A DNA stretch of 64,000 bases from Jejuia pallidilutea. Lineage in GTDB: Bacteria; Bacteroidota; Bacteroidia; Flavobacteriales; Flavobacteriaceae. Below, piece by piece: positions 1 through 8,483 of this stretch. How positions within the stretch are numbered: position 1 is the first letter of the stretch; each line of letters opens with the position of its first letter. The stretch is from contig NZ_PVEO01000009.1 in the NCBI RefSeq assembly GCF_002973595.1, forward strand, positions 1 to 64,000, written 5' to 3'. The position numbers and the translations under genes are program-made. The notes below the pieces were generated by a model. That model was not told where the DNA came from. It worked only from the letters and a program-made list of their open reading frames with translations, and did not search any database.

Positions 1-60
1 GTTGAAATAGGGCTAATTGCAATGGCCCACAACCTTAAAAAGTATAGTTTGGCAATATAA
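1..60 (+). CDS. C-terminal end of a probable transposase (partial)
   Basis: The first 60 bases are open in frame 1 and read VEIGLIAMAHNLKKYSLAI followed by TAA. The string 'G-L-x-A-x-A-H-N-L-K-K' resembles the end of the DDE domain of IS1182/IS4-like transposases, where a final helix with His-Asn-Leu-(Arg/Lys)-Lys is common. That assignment rests on 19 residues, so it is tentative; the rest of the gene lies outside the window. No terminal inverted repeat is obvious in the 150 bases downstream. Confidence 0.4.
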   Translation, partial: VEIGLIAMAHNLKKYSLAI

Positions 61-146
61 AATCACTTTTGCTTTTTTATATTGAGCGTTTTGTAACAAA
101 AATTCAACGTCAAAAAAAACAAACTGAAAAATAACCAAAAAGAAAA

Positions 147-172
147 TCGCCTAAAAATTACTTTTTAGACGA
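147..172 (-). terminator. Rho-independent terminator of the proline operon
   Basis: Read on the minus strand, an 11-bp stem (arms 162-172 and 147-157, one U-G wobble, GTAA loop) is followed by a U-rich run. It lies about 40 bases after the proA stop codon, so it probably ends the proCBA transcript. Confidence 0.7.
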
Positions 173-211
173 CCTCTTTACATGATAATATATAAATTGT
201 TAAGTCCTTTT

Positions 212-1411
212 TTAAACTCTTACATGGCCATCGCCGTATACATAATACTTATTTGTTACCAATTCTTTAAGTCCCAGAGGGCCTCTATGGTGTAATTTAT
301 CCGTACTAATGGCTAATTCTGCACCTACACCTATTTGTCCGCCATCGGTAAATCGTGTGGAAGCATTTTGGTATACCACAGCACAATCTACTTGTTCCAT
401 AAATGTTTTGGCTTTGGTATCATCATTGGTCATTATGGTTGCCGAATGTCCTCCAGAATATTCATTTATGGCAATAATAGCTTCGGTAATTGAAGCTACA
501 GTACCAATACAGCATTTCATTTCTAAAAACTCTTGGTACCATACGGCATTATCTTCTACTAAAGGTGCCTCACTTAAAACTTTTTTAGTGTTTTCGTCAA
601 CCAAAACCTTTACTTTGTTTTGCTTTAAAATATCATTTAAAATTTGCAGTTTACCTTTATAATCTGAAATATTTTCGTTGATAAGAATTTTATCCAATGC
701 GTTACAAGCCGATATTTTATCGGTTTTAGCATTTAGTATAACTTCTATAGTTTTTTTCCAATCTGCTTCTGTATCAACATACAAAAAGTTATTGCCTCTT
801 CCACTTACCAAAACCGCGCAGTTTGCATGTTCTTTCACAAACTTAATTAACTGTTCTCCTCCTCTTGGTACTATTAAATCTAGAGATTCGGTTGGGTTTT
901 TTAAAAATTCTTGTGTTTCTTGCCTATTCATTTGTAGCAGCTGAATATAATCTGTACTTAAATTATGTGCTTCTAGTGCTTTATGCCATAGTGCTACAAT
1001 GGCTTTATTGCTATGCAGTGCTTCTTTCCCACCTTTAAGCAAAATTTTATTGTTGGCCTTAAAGGCTAAAACGGTGGCCTCTACTGTTACATCTGGTCTA
1101 GATTCGTAAATAATCATAATTGTGCCAAAAGGCGCCGTTTTATTTACCACTTTTAAACCTGAATTTAGCGTGTTAGAGCTTATAATTTGGTTTACGGGAT
1201 CTTCCTGCTGTAATACTTCTTCAACAGCAGTTACCATTCCTTTAATTTTCTTTTCGTTTATAATTAAACGATCGTACATAGCTTGGTCCTCACTATTAAA
1301 AGCATCTACATCTTTTTTGTTAGCTTCTAGCAATGCATGTTGGTTGTTCTGCAAAAGCTTTATCATACTCTGCAAAACATTGTTTTTTATAGTTGTACTT
1401 AATAATTCCAT
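212..1411 (-). CDS. proA: Glutamate-5-semialdehyde dehydrogenase
   Basis: NADPH-dependent reduction of glutamyl-5-phosphate to glutamate-5-semialdehyde, the second step of proline synthesis. The 399-residue protein has the usual family length. The ALDH-superfamily hallmarks are visible: YESRPDV at about residues 102-108, the nucleotide-site segment KGGKEA near 127, and the catalytic cysteine in ISACNAL at about 236. The gene starts 10 bases after proB and is the last gene of the proC-proB-proA operon, followed by a terminator hairpin. ATG start; no strong Shine-Dalgarno, as is usual for the phylum. Nothing looks truncated. Confidence 0.95.
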   Translation of the reverse strand: MELLSTTIKNNVLQSMIKLLQNNQHALLEANKKDVDAFNSEDQAMYDRLIINEKKIKGMVTAVEEVLQQEDPVNQIISSNTLNSGLKVVNKTAPFGTIMIIYESRPDVTVEATVLAFKANNKILLKGGKEALHSNKAIVALWHKALEAHNLSTDYIQLLQMNRQETQEFLKNPTESLDLIVPRGGEQLIKFVKEHANCAVLVSGRGNNFLYVDTEADWKKTIEVILNAKTDKISACNALDKILINENISDYKGKLQILNDILKQNKVKVLVDENTKKVLSEAPLVEDNAVWYQEFLEMKCCIGTVASITEAIIAINEYSGGHSATIMTNDDTKAKTFMEQVDCAVVYQNASTRFTDGGQIGVGAELAISTDKLHHRGPLGLKELVTNKYYVYGDGHVRV

Positions 1412-1421
1412 TTTATTTTTT

Positions 1422-2192
1422 TTAGAGTGATACTTTAGTACCTACGTCCTTGCCATCTATAATATCTATTATAGTGTTGTCTCGTTTACCATTGGCAATG
1501 TAAGTAGGCACATTATTAGCGGCGGCTTGTTGTGCATAGTCTAGTTTAGAGCCCATGCCACCTCTACCTTCACCTTCACTTTTGTCATTTTCTTTAATGT
1601 ATTTATCTACGTTATCCTCGGGATCTACATTGGTAATTAAATTACTATCCTTTTCTTCTGGATGCCCTGTGTATAGCCCATCTATATCGGTTAAAATAAT
1701 AAGCTTATCGGCATTTATTAATTGGGCAATTAAGCTCGCCAATTCGTCGTTATCAGAGAACATAGACATAGTAACGGATACCGCATCATCTTCATTGGCA
1801 ATGGGTATTACACCTTCGGCCAACAGCCCTTCACAACAATTAATCATATTTTCTCTGTGTACGCCTGGACTAAAATCTCGTTTTGTTGGTAATACTTGGG
1901 CACATTTCATACCATATTCATGAAAAATATTGTAGTAAAGTCGCATCATTCTTGGTTGCCCTATGGCAGAGTATACTTGTCGTCTTTGAGTATCATTTTC
2001 AATTTTAGAATCTCCAAGCACTTCCCTACCAGCTATTACGGAACCAGAAGACACTAAAAGCGTCATAATATCTCTTTCGTAAAGTTCTGCGATTTGTCTT
2101 ACTAAACGCCTTAAAACTGGTCTTACTATTCGGTTGTCTTTGTTGGTCATTACATTTGTACCAACTTTAATCACTATTATTTCTTTATACAT
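1422..2192 (-). CDS. proB: Glutamate 5-kinase (short form without PUA domain)
   Basis: ATP-dependent phosphorylation of glutamate to glutamyl-5-phosphate, the first step of proline synthesis. The 256 residues form a single amino-acid-kinase domain: KVGTNV near the N-terminus, the SSGSVIAG glycine-rich segment at about 48-55, the NEDD segment in the middle, and LTDIDGLYT followed by GRGGMGSKLDYA towards the end. The C-terminal PUA RNA-binding-like domain of the longer E. coli enzyme is missing; single-domain forms are known in other bacteria. It starts one base after proC, indicating translational coupling. Confidence 0.93.
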   Translation of the reverse strand: MYKEIIVIKVGTNVMTNKDNRIVRPVLRRLVRQIAELYERDIMTLLVSSGSVIAGREVLGDSKIENDTQRRQVYSAIGQPRMMRLYYNIFHEYGMKCAQVLPTKRDFSPGVHRENMINCCEGLLAEGVIPIANEDDAVSVTMSMFSDNDELASLIAQLINADKLIILTDIDGLYTGHPEEKDSNLITNVDPEDNVDKYIKENDKSEGEGRGGMGSKLDYAQQAAANNVPTYIANGKRDNTIIDIIDGKDVGTKVSL

Positions 2193-2193
2193 T

Positions 2194-3000
2194 TTAGTAT
2201 TCTTTACCTAATTCAACGGCACGGTTAAAAGCCGCAAAGGCTGCTTCTTTAATTAATTCGTTTATATTATTATCATCCATAGAATCTAGAGCTGCACGTG
2301 TTGTGCCTCCTTTAGAGGCTACACGTTCCATCCAAGAATTAGGTGATAAATTTGATTGGTTAAACAATTCTACGGCACCTGTAAAGGTTTGGCTCACCAA
2401 AACTGTTGAATCGTTCTTTGAAAAGCCCATTTGAAGTGCTGCCTCCATCATACTTTGCATAAAGTAAAATACATATGCTGGCCCACTTCCTGAAATACCC
2501 GTAGAGGCATCGATTAATTCCTCATTTGAAACTTTTATAGATTTTCCAGTGGTATCTAATAAACTTTCTACCGTTAAAAGTTCTATGCGCGATACCTCGG
2601 GAGATGCTACATAAGATGTTAACCCTTTACCTATTTGTGCTGGTAAATTTGGCATTGCCCTAACAATTTTTTGCAAGCCTGTTATTTCCTTAATTTTTGG
2701 TATGGTTACACCTGCCATGATGGAAATAATAATTTGCTGAGGCTTTACCAATGCTTGAATAGATTTAAATACATCTTCGGCATGGTAAGGTTTTACTGCT
2801 ACAAAAATAATATCGGCTTTAGGTACGCAATCTTCTAACGCATCAAAGGCATCAAAATGTGCTATTTTATGTAAGGCCTGAAGTTTTTCTTCAGACTTGT
2901 CTAAAACCATTATGTTCTTTTTCTTTAAGAGTTTAGATTTAGACATTCCTTCTGCGTAGGTAAGACCCATATTACCTGCACCAATAACTAATACTTTCAT
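2194..3000 (-). CDS. proC: Pyrroline-5-carboxylate reductase
   Basis: Reduces 1-pyrroline-5-carboxylate to proline with NAD(P)H, the last step of the pathway. The 268-residue protein has the N-terminal Rossmann motif GAGNMG at residues 7-12, the MPNLPAQIGKG segment near 135, and the C-terminal helical dimerisation region with SGSGPAYVFYF and SKGGTTRAAL. It is first of the three adjacent proline genes; a 27-base gap separates it from the small ORF upstream, so the transcript may start further up. Confidence 0.95.
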   Translation of the reverse strand: MKVLVIGAGNMGLTYAEGMSKSKLLKKKNIMVLDKSEEKLQALHKIAHFDAFDALEDCVPKADIIFVAVKPYHAEDVFKSIQALVKPQQIIISIMAGVTIPKIKEITGLQKIVRAMPNLPAQIGKGLTSYVASPEVSRIELLTVESLLDTTGKSIKVSNEELIDASTGISGSGPAYVFYFMQSMMEAALQMGFSKNDSTVLVSQTFTGAVELFNQSNLSPNSWMERVASKGGTTRAALDSMDDNNINELIKEAAFAAFNRAVELGKEY

Positions 3001-3027
3001 GTTTTATATTTAGTGTGTTTATATTAT

Positions 3028-3219
3028 TTAGATGAACAACATACAATCGTTACAGTCTTTAACTTCACCATAATAGGTTTCTCTATATTTATGCAACGTT
3101 TTTATGGGAAGCCCAAATAAATACTTTTTTATGTAGGTAACTTTTGTATTTAAAACTCCCATTTTTACTGTATGTCGCTGTTCGTGTTTTGTTATTCTTT
3201 TTATGTGTAATATTTTCAT
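3028..3219 (-). CDS. Small conserved-looking hypothetical protein
   Basis: A 63-residue basic ORF between the GNAT gene and proC, on the same strand with gaps of 34 and 27 bases. It has no membrane segment or signal peptide. The C-terminal half (YLFGLPIKTLHKYRETYYG, then CNDC) looks composed rather than random and ends with a CxxC pair. I do not recognise a family. Operon-like spacing supports it as a real gene; function unknown. Confidence 0.5.
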   Translation of the reverse strand: MKILHIKRITKHEQRHTVKMGVLNTKVTYIKKYLFGLPIKTLHKYRETYYGEVKDCNDCMLFI

Positions 3220-3253
3220 TTGTATTATTGTTTTAACGAATGAGTAATTAGAA

Positions 3254-3694
3254 TTAAATTCTTTCTAACCTCATTTCTATATTTTTTGATTTGAATCCTA
3301 ATTTTCTAAACAATGCTATTGCAGGATTACTTTTATTTATGTGTAGTGTTATATCGCCGCTACAATATTCTATGGTGTAATTCATTAGTTTTTTTGCTAT
3401 GCCATGACCTCTAAAATCTTTTTTTACAGCTATGTATACCAATATATTTTCGGAGATATATTCATTCATTCCCGTTTTATTTATAACCGAAACGCCAAGG
3501 ATTTCATTTTTTTGCTCCATTACAAAAACGCACCCACCAAGTCCTGGGATTTCCTTTGCGGCATACAACAATGCTTTTTTAATGGCACTCTTGCTGTCCT
3601 TGTACTCGCCAGAATGCTCATATAAAAAATTAGTTATACGGTTTATATCTATAATTGATAGCCTTGTAAAAGCATCAAAAGTTTTAATAGTCAT
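3254..3694 (-). CDS. GNAT-family N-acetyltransferase
   Basis: A 146-residue single-domain acetyltransferase. The acetyl-CoA binding motif A is visible as RGHGIAKKLM at about residues 96-105, preceded by the beta strand ILVYIAVKK, and the C-terminal motif NPAIALFRKLGF is typical of GNAT proteins. The substrate cannot be inferred from sequence. Its position, same-strand and 34 bases upstream of the small ORF that precedes proC, suggests co-transcription with the proline genes, but no enzymatic link is established. Confidence 0.8.
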   Translation of the reverse strand: MTIKTFDAFTRLSIIDINRITNFLYEHSGEYKDSKSAIKKALLYAAKEIPGLGGCVFVMEQKNEILGVSVINKTGMNEYISENILVYIAVKKDFRGHGIAKKLMNYTIEYCSGDITLHINKSNPAIALFRKLGFKSKNIEMRLERI

Positions 3695-4034
3695 TAACGT
3701 GCGTTATTTTTTGCAATACCTTAAATGGTATAGCTTTGGTAATTCTTGATGAATTAGTTAGGGGTGATAGAAAATACTTTTAATAAAGTATTTAATTAAA
3801 GATGAGTAAAAGGCCGTGGATAAAACAACCTTAAATTAATTATAAAGCTGGGGGAATAAACTTATTAGGTTGATTTCTAAAAACTAGAAAGTTGAAACTA
3901 AATATCCTGTCGTTTTTCTTGTCATGCATTCCTTTTCCCATTTTGCAAAAATACAAAAACAGATGGCTGCTGGCAAATATCTAGTGTTAAGATAATTATA
4001 ACCTTTGTAGAATGAATGTATTGTAAACAAAAAA
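3695..4034. other. Intergenic stretch without a recognised gene
   Basis: About 340 bases between the GNAT gene and the terminator of the nusB-yajC operon. It is AT-rich with no convincing coding signal. A 33-codon minus-strand ORF (3840-3941) was considered and rejected. The promoter of the GNAT-proline transcript should lie here, but no clean TAnnTTTG box was found close to the GNAT start. Confidence 0.5.
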
Positions 4035-4053
4035 ACTCTCCATTTAGGAGAGT
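4035..4053 (-). terminator. Terminator after yajC
   Basis: On the minus strand, ACTCTCC (4053-4047) pairs with GGAGAGT (4041-4035) across a 5-base loop and runs into a U tract at 4036-4029. It lies about 25 bases after the yajC stop. Confidence 0.8.
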
Positions 4054-4077
4054 CTTTATATTAAAATATTAATAGTA

Positions 4078-4377
4078 TTATTTTTTTGTTGCTACAGGGG
4101 CGTTAAGCTTTGTGCTCATTTCCATAGATATTGCAGAACGGTCAAACTTTAGCTTACCCGCCAAAGTTTCAATAATACAAGAATTATCTTTATCGTTTAG
4201 CTCTGCAATTTTTCCATGTAAGCCGCTTTTAGTTACAACCCTATCTCCTTTTTTTAACTCTGCTGCAAATTTCTTTTCTTTTTTAGCACGTTTCATTTGT
4301 GGTGCAATCATAAAGAAATAGATGACTACAAACATTAATACAAATGGCAATAAACTGCCGAATCCTCCTTCTCCCAT
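4078..4377 (-). CDS. yajC: Preprotein translocase accessory subunit YajC
   Basis: Single-span inner-membrane protein that associates with SecDF-YidC at the Sec translocon. The 99 residues comprise one membrane helix (about 6-22, LLPFVLMFVVIYFFMIAP), the characteristic PQMKRAKKEKKF stretch, and the small cytoplasmic domain with KKGDRVVTKSGLHGKI. Length and architecture match the family. It follows the DUF1573 gene by 10 bases and is the last gene before a terminator. Confidence 0.95.
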   Translation of the reverse strand: MGEGGFGSLLPFVLMFVVIYFFMIAPQMKRAKKEKKFAAELKKGDRVVTKSGLHGKIAELNDKDNSCIIETLAGKLKFDRSAISMEMSTKLNAPVATKK

Positions 4378-4387
4378 GTTTTATAAT

Positions 4388-4861
4388 TTAGCTTTGCGCT
4401 GGTTTAGCTGTATTTGGATCTGGCTTTACAAATGCTGTAATTTTTACGTTTTCAGATCCTTTTTCGGTATTTGCTGTAACTGTGATAGTTTTAGAAACTT
4501 TATTAGAACCACTACCGTTAAATTTTACGGTAAACTGGCCTTCGCCACCTGGGGCTAAAGGCTCTCTGCTCCAATCTTTTGGTACAGTACACCCACAGGT
4601 ACTTTTAATATTGGTTATTACCAAAGGGGCTTCTCCTGTGTTTTTATATTTAAATACAGTTTCTACTTGAGTTTTAGCTTCAATTTCGCCAAAATCGTGT
4701 TCCGTTTTATCAAACGTTAACACTGGGAATTTAGATGCAACTGCATCTCTCTCTGCCGCTTTAGCTACATTGGCTTCACTAATTTTTTTGGTAGCATCTT
4801 CTTTACAACTTGTAAAGGCAACTAAGCATAATGCACTTAGCGCTAATATTATTTTTTTCAT
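4388..4861 (-). CDS. DUF1573 lipoprotein
   Basis: A 157-residue predicted lipoprotein: the N-terminal hydrophobic segment ends in the lipobox-like LVAFTSC, with the lipidated Cys at about residue 20. The rest is a DUF1573 Ig-like beta-sandwich, recognised by FDFGEIEAKTQVETVFKYKNTGEAPLVI-type spacing and the conserved STCGCTVP segment near residue 90. The family is abundant in Bacteroidota; its molecular role is not established. It lies between nusB and yajC in a probable three-gene operon. Confidence 0.85.
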   Translation of the reverse strand: MKKIILALSALCLVAFTSCKEDATKKISEANVAKAAERDAVASKFPVLTFDKTEHDFGEIEAKTQVETVFKYKNTGEAPLVITNIKSTCGCTVPKDWSREPLAPGGEGQFTVKFNGSGSNKVSKTITVTANTEKGSENVKITAFVKPDPNTAKPAQS

Positions 4862-4947
4862 AATTTGTTGTTTTTATGATTTGGTGCGTAAAAATAGCAA
4901 TTATTTAACTGTTTAAAAACTTTTTAGAGCTTCTTAACAGGGTTTAT

Positions 4948-5895
4948 TTACATTAAACCTCTACCTACCTTATTTAGTTTATCTTCTTTTTTGTATTCTT
5001 TTACCAATTTATCTAAAATACCATTAATAAAAATGCTGCTTTTTGGGGTAGAGTATTCTTTAGCAATTTCTAAATACTCATTAATAGTAACCTTTACAGG
5101 AATGGATGGAAAATGCTGTAATTCGCAAATACCCATTTGCAGTAAAACATAGTCTAAATTTGCTATTCTATCGGCATCCCAATTTTTTGTTTTTTTGGCG
5201 ATTTCAGCATTAATAGTAGTGGCATTTAAAATTGTTTTTTTCAACAAGTCTATTGCAAATTGTTTATCATCAGCATCCTTGTACAATTTTGGTGTAAAGT
5301 GGGCATCGGTAGTATTTACCTTTAATTTTCTAAATAACTTTAATATCAATGTATTTACTGTTGGCAAGTCATCTAACCAAGTTAAGCTCTTGTCTTCAAT
5401 ATAATCGTAAAGCTTGTTGTTTGGAGCTATAATTTCCTTAAATATATCGATAAAAAAATCTTTATCTTCCTTAAAATCAGAGGTCCGTGTTTGCATGTAA
5501 TCTTCATACAAATCACTATTAATTATAGCTTTAAAAATAATATCTACATACTCACTATCTAACTCCCAGTTTATCGCCTTATTATTTTTAATGCTACTTA
5601 GTAGTGTTTCATTCTGTTGTATTAGCTGAAACACTTGATTGTTTATAAACTTTTTATTGGGGTTTTTATCCTCCGATGTAGCTAAATGCTTTTTTTGTTT
5701 TTTTTCTAAATCTTTTTCTGCTCTTTTTTGAACTTCGAGCAGTAAGGACATTATAAGAATGTAGAGGTTATGCATATTCTCTATGCTAAACACTAAAAAT
5801 TTTTCATCTTTCTTTAAATCATCACTTTCGCTTCCATTAAAAGCATAAATGGTTTGCATTACTTTTACGCGAATATGTCTTCTGTTTAGCATCAT
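4948..5895 (-). CDS. nusB: Transcription antitermination factor NusB (long form)
   Basis: RNA-binding antitermination factor acting with NusE/S10 at rRNA boxA. The family signature is at the two ends: LNRRHIRVKVMQTIYAF at the N-terminus, and KNWDADRIANLDYVLLQMG followed by INEYLEIAKEYST at about residues 233-285. At 315 residues it is about twice the length of the E. coli protein; the extra, charged, Lys/Glu/Asp-rich helical material lies in the middle, as in other Bacteroidota homologues. Two adjacent ATG codons are possible starts; the second gives the usual MLNRRH start. A promoter box is visible at 5950-5957. Confidence 0.92.
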   Translation of the reverse strand: MMLNRRHIRVKVMQTIYAFNGSESDDLKKDEKFLVFSIENMHNLYILIMSLLLEVQKRAEKDLEKKQKKHLATSEDKNPNKKFINNQVFQLIQQNETLLSSIKNNKAINWELDSEYVDIIFKAIINSDLYEDYMQTRTSDFKEDKDFFIDIFKEIIAPNNKLYDYIEDKSLTWLDDLPTVNTLILKLFRKLKVNTTDAHFTPKLYKDADDKQFAIDLLKKTILNATTINAEIAKKTKNWDADRIANLDYVLLQMGICELQHFPSIPVKVTINEYLEIAKEYSTPKSSIFINGILDKLVKEYKKEDKLNKVGRGLM

Positions 5896-5949
5896 TACAA
5901 AGAACTTAAGTTAAAACGGGTTTTTATGTTTTTTACTTTTTTGTGCTGG

Positions 5950-5957
5950 CAAAAATA
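5950..5957 (-). promoter_or_regulatory. -7 box upstream of nusB
   Basis: Minus-strand TATTTTTG fits the Bacteroidota -7 consensus TAnnTTTG and would give a leader of roughly 50 bases to the nusB ATG. I did not find a convincing -33 element, so this is a motif match only. Confidence 0.45.
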
Positions 5958-6081
5958 GTACTATTTTAATAAAGTTTATTCTAAACATATCATGAATTTT
6001 AGTTTTATTAAATTAATTTCTTTTAGCTATTATTTAACAGTTAGCTACAGGTTAAATATCTCAATTACGTTTTTATTGATG

Positions 6082-6089
6082 TATATTTG
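6082..6089 (+). promoter_or_regulatory. -7 box upstream of the ABC exporter
   Basis: TATATTTG matches TAnnTTTG exactly and lies 23 bases before the GTG start, giving a short leader. The -33 element is not clear. Confidence 0.5.
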
Positions 6090-6112
6090 CTACTCATTTT
6101 TTCTTAATTTAA

Positions 6113-7873
6113 GTGAAAGAACTCAAGCACCTCAATAAATACTTTTTAAAATATAAATCTCATTTATTAATTGGGATTGTAATTACAATTGTAGCTAGAA
6201 TTTTTTTATTGTTTACGCCACGATACATAAGGCGCATTTTTGAAATTATTGAAAACAAAGCAGGACTTGAAGAAACTGAAATTAGGGCAGAATTACTCGA
6301 AGCCATTCTATACATTATTGGTGCAGCAGTTATAGCTGGAATTTTCACCTTTTTAATGCGCCAAACTATTATTAATGTATCGCGCTACATAGAGTACGAC
6401 TTAAAAAACGAGGTGTACGCCCAGTACCAAAAACTATCCTTAAATTTTTACAAAAAAAACAGAACGGGCGATTTAATGAACCGTATAAGTGAAGATGTAG
6501 GGCGTGTACGCATGTATGCTGGTCCTGCTATAATGTACAGTATCAACACAGTTACGCTTTTTGTAATTGCATTAATTTATATGTTTAACCAAGCGCCTAC
6601 CCTAACGCTATATACCGTTATACCTTTGCCTATTTTATCGGTAATCATTTATAAACTAAGTAAAGAAATTCATAAGCGCAGTACCATTGTACAAGAATAT
6701 TTATCAAAACTCTCTACGTTTACCCAGGAATCCTTCAGTGGTATTTCGGTAATAAAAGCTTATAATATAGAACCAAAAACATCAGCAGATTTTGATGCAT
6801 TATCTACAACCAGCAAAGAAAAACAATTACATTTAGTAAGTGTACAAGCCTTATTTTTTCCTATGATGATATTGCTTATAGGTACCAGTAACCTGTTAGT
6901 AATTTACATTGGCGGTATGCAATACATTAATGGAAAAATAGAAAGTTTAGGTACCATTGCAGAGTTTATAATTTATGTTAATATGCTCACATGGCCTGTA
7001 GCCACTGTAGGCTGGGTAACCTCTATTGTACAACAAGCCGAAGCATCCCAAAAACGTATTAATGAATTTTTGAAGATTGAACCTGAGATTAAAAACAACG
7101 TTGAAGGCCACACAGAAATTACGGGAGACATTACATTTAAAAATGTATCGTTTACCTATGACGACACCAACATACAAGCATTAAAAAATGTTTCTTTTGA
7201 AATAAAAGCAGGGGAAACTTTAGCTATTTTAGGCAAAACAGGTTCTGGAAAATCCACAATCTTAGATTTAGTTGGTAGACTTTATGATGTTGATTCTGGT
7301 GAAATATTACTGAATAATATTAAAATAAATGAGCATAATTTATCCGATTTAAGAAGTAATATTGGTTATGTACCACAAGATGCCTTTTTGTTTTCAGATT
7401 CCATAAAAAATAATATTAAATTTGGAAAAGAAGACGCTACTGACGATGAGGTAATTGCTGCTGCCAAAAATGCACAAGTACATAAAAACATAACAAAATT
7501 CAACAAAGGCTACAATACTGTTTTAGGAGAACGTGGTATTACCTTATCTGGAGGACAAAAACAGCGCGTTTCTATAGCTAGAGCCATAATTAAGTCACCT
7601 AAAATATTGTTGTTCGACGATTGTTTATCTGCCGTAGATACCGAAACAGAAGAAAAAATATTAAAAAATCTTTTTAAAATAACTAAAGGGAAAACCACCA
7701 TTATTGTTAGCCACCGTGTATCTTCAGCTAAAAACGCAGATAAAATAATAGTATTGGAAGATGGAAAAATTGTCCAAAAAGGAAGCCATGAAACACTTAT
7801 AGATGTAAATGGCTACTACAAAGAACTTTATTTAAAGCAACTTAGCGAAACTGGCGAGAGTAAAATTAATTAA
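6113..7873 (+). CDS. ABC exporter, fused permease and ATPase (MdlB/MsbA-like)
   Basis: A 586-residue half-transporter: N-terminal type-1 exporter membrane domain (about residues 15-300, six predicted helices) and C-terminal ATPase domain. The ATPase has Walker A GKTGSGKST at about 373-381, a Q-loop in YVPQDAFL, the signature LSGGQ and the H-loop SHRVS. In Walker B the usual DE is DD (LLFDDCLSAVD), i.e. the catalytic Glu is Asp, as in degenerate sites of heterodimeric exporters. Translation starts at GTG, immediately preceded by an in-frame TAA, so no longer start is possible. Substrate unknown. Divergent from nusB. Confidence 0.9.
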   Translation: MKELKHLNKYFLKYKSHLLIGIVITIVARIFLLFTPRYIRRIFEIIENKAGLEETEIRAELLEAILYIIGAAVIAGIFTFLMRQTIINVSRYIEYDLKNEVYAQYQKLSLNFYKKNRTGDLMNRISEDVGRVRMYAGPAIMYSINTVTLFVIALIYMFNQAPTLTLYTVIPLPILSVIIYKLSKEIHKRSTIVQEYLSKLSTFTQESFSGISVIKAYNIEPKTSADFDALSTTSKEKQLHLVSVQALFFPMMILLIGTSNLLVIYIGGMQYINGKIESLGTIAEFIIYVNMLTWPVATVGWVTSIVQQAEASQKRINEFLKIEPEIKNNVEGHTEITGDITFKNVSFTYDDTNIQALKNVSFEIKAGETLAILGKTGSGKSTILDLVGRLYDVDSGEILLNNIKINEHNLSDLRSNIGYVPQDAFLFSDSIKNNIKFGKEDATDDEVIAAAKNAQVHKNITKFNKGYNTVLGERGITLSGGQKQRVSIARAIIKSPKILLFDDCLSAVDTETEEKILKNLFKITKGKTTIIVSHRVSSAKNADKIIVLEDGKIVQKGSHETLIDVNGYYKELYLKQLSETGESKIN

Positions 7874-8018
7874 ATCCTTTTTTTGCATTATGGCTGTTTC
7901 AATTTTATGCTACAAAAATGGGATTTTACAAAAGAAACTTTAAAAAATGTTGGTAAGTTTAGGTTTTTTTTAGATTTTTGATGTTAACAAGGAGTTATTA
8001 AATTAATTTGAAAGTATA

Positions 8019-8405
8019 ATGAATAACAACGGCATGATGGAGAAAGAGGAAATTTTTTCTAAAGTACTAAGAGCTGGAAGACGCACCTATTTTTTTGATG
8101 TTAGAGCTACAAAAGCTGATGATTATTACTTAACAATTACCGAAAGTAAGAAGTTTACAAACGACGATGGATCGTACCACTACAAAAAACATAAAATCTA
8201 TATCTATAAAGAAGATTTTACTGAATTTAAAGAAATTCTAGCTGAAATGACTGATTTCATCATTAGAGAAAAAGGCGATGAGGTTATTAGTGAAAGACAC
8301 CAAAAAGATTTCAAAAAAGATTACGAAAAACCAGCTGTTGAAAGCACCATAGACACGCCAAAGTCTACAGAGAGTTTTACCGATATAGATTTTGATGATA
8401 TCTAA
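8019..8405 (+). CDS. DUF3276 PUR-alpha-like DNA/RNA-binding protein
   Basis: A 128-residue protein with the PUR-domain pattern typical of Bacteroidota: EEIFSKVLRAGRRTYFFDVR followed by KADDYYLTITESKK and HKIYIYKEDF. PUR proteins bind single-stranded nucleic acid; the cellular role of the bacterial versions is not settled. The C-terminal 35 residues are acidic and low in complexity. ATG start at 8019; an internal start at MMEKEE (residues 6-7) is equally plausible. A strong terminator follows 27 bases after the stop, so the gene is probably monocistronic. Confidence 0.88.
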   Translation: MNNNGMMEKEEIFSKVLRAGRRTYFFDVRATKADDYYLTITESKKFTNDDGSYHYKKHKIYIYKEDFTEFKEILAEMTDFIIREKGDEVISERHQKDFKKDYEKPAVESTIDTPKSTESFTDIDFDDI

Positions 8406-8431
8406 GCTTTAACAAAGATTTATAAAAACCT

Positions 8432-8460
8432 AACCGCTATTTTTAATAGCGGTTTTTTTA
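8432..8460 (+). terminator. Terminator after the DUF3276 gene
   Basis: AACCGCTATT (8432-8441) pairs with AATAGCGGTT (8445-8454) over a 3-base loop and is followed by a T run. Confidence 0.9.
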
Positions 8461-8483
8461 TCTTTAAACTCAAAATTTTTTTT

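Noticed and set aside
18-29. Shared string ATTGCAATGGCCC near both ends of the window (again near 63444), as a possible flanking repeat
   Set aside because: Only about 13 bases, and the second copy lies within the TetR coding frame; likely coincidence.
3840-3941. 33-codon minus-strand ORF starting MGKGMHDKKNDR, which at first recalls the small ribosomal THX protein (MGKGDKK start)
   Set aside because: Similarity stops after four residues, the rest lacks the basic THX pattern, and no leader signal is visible.
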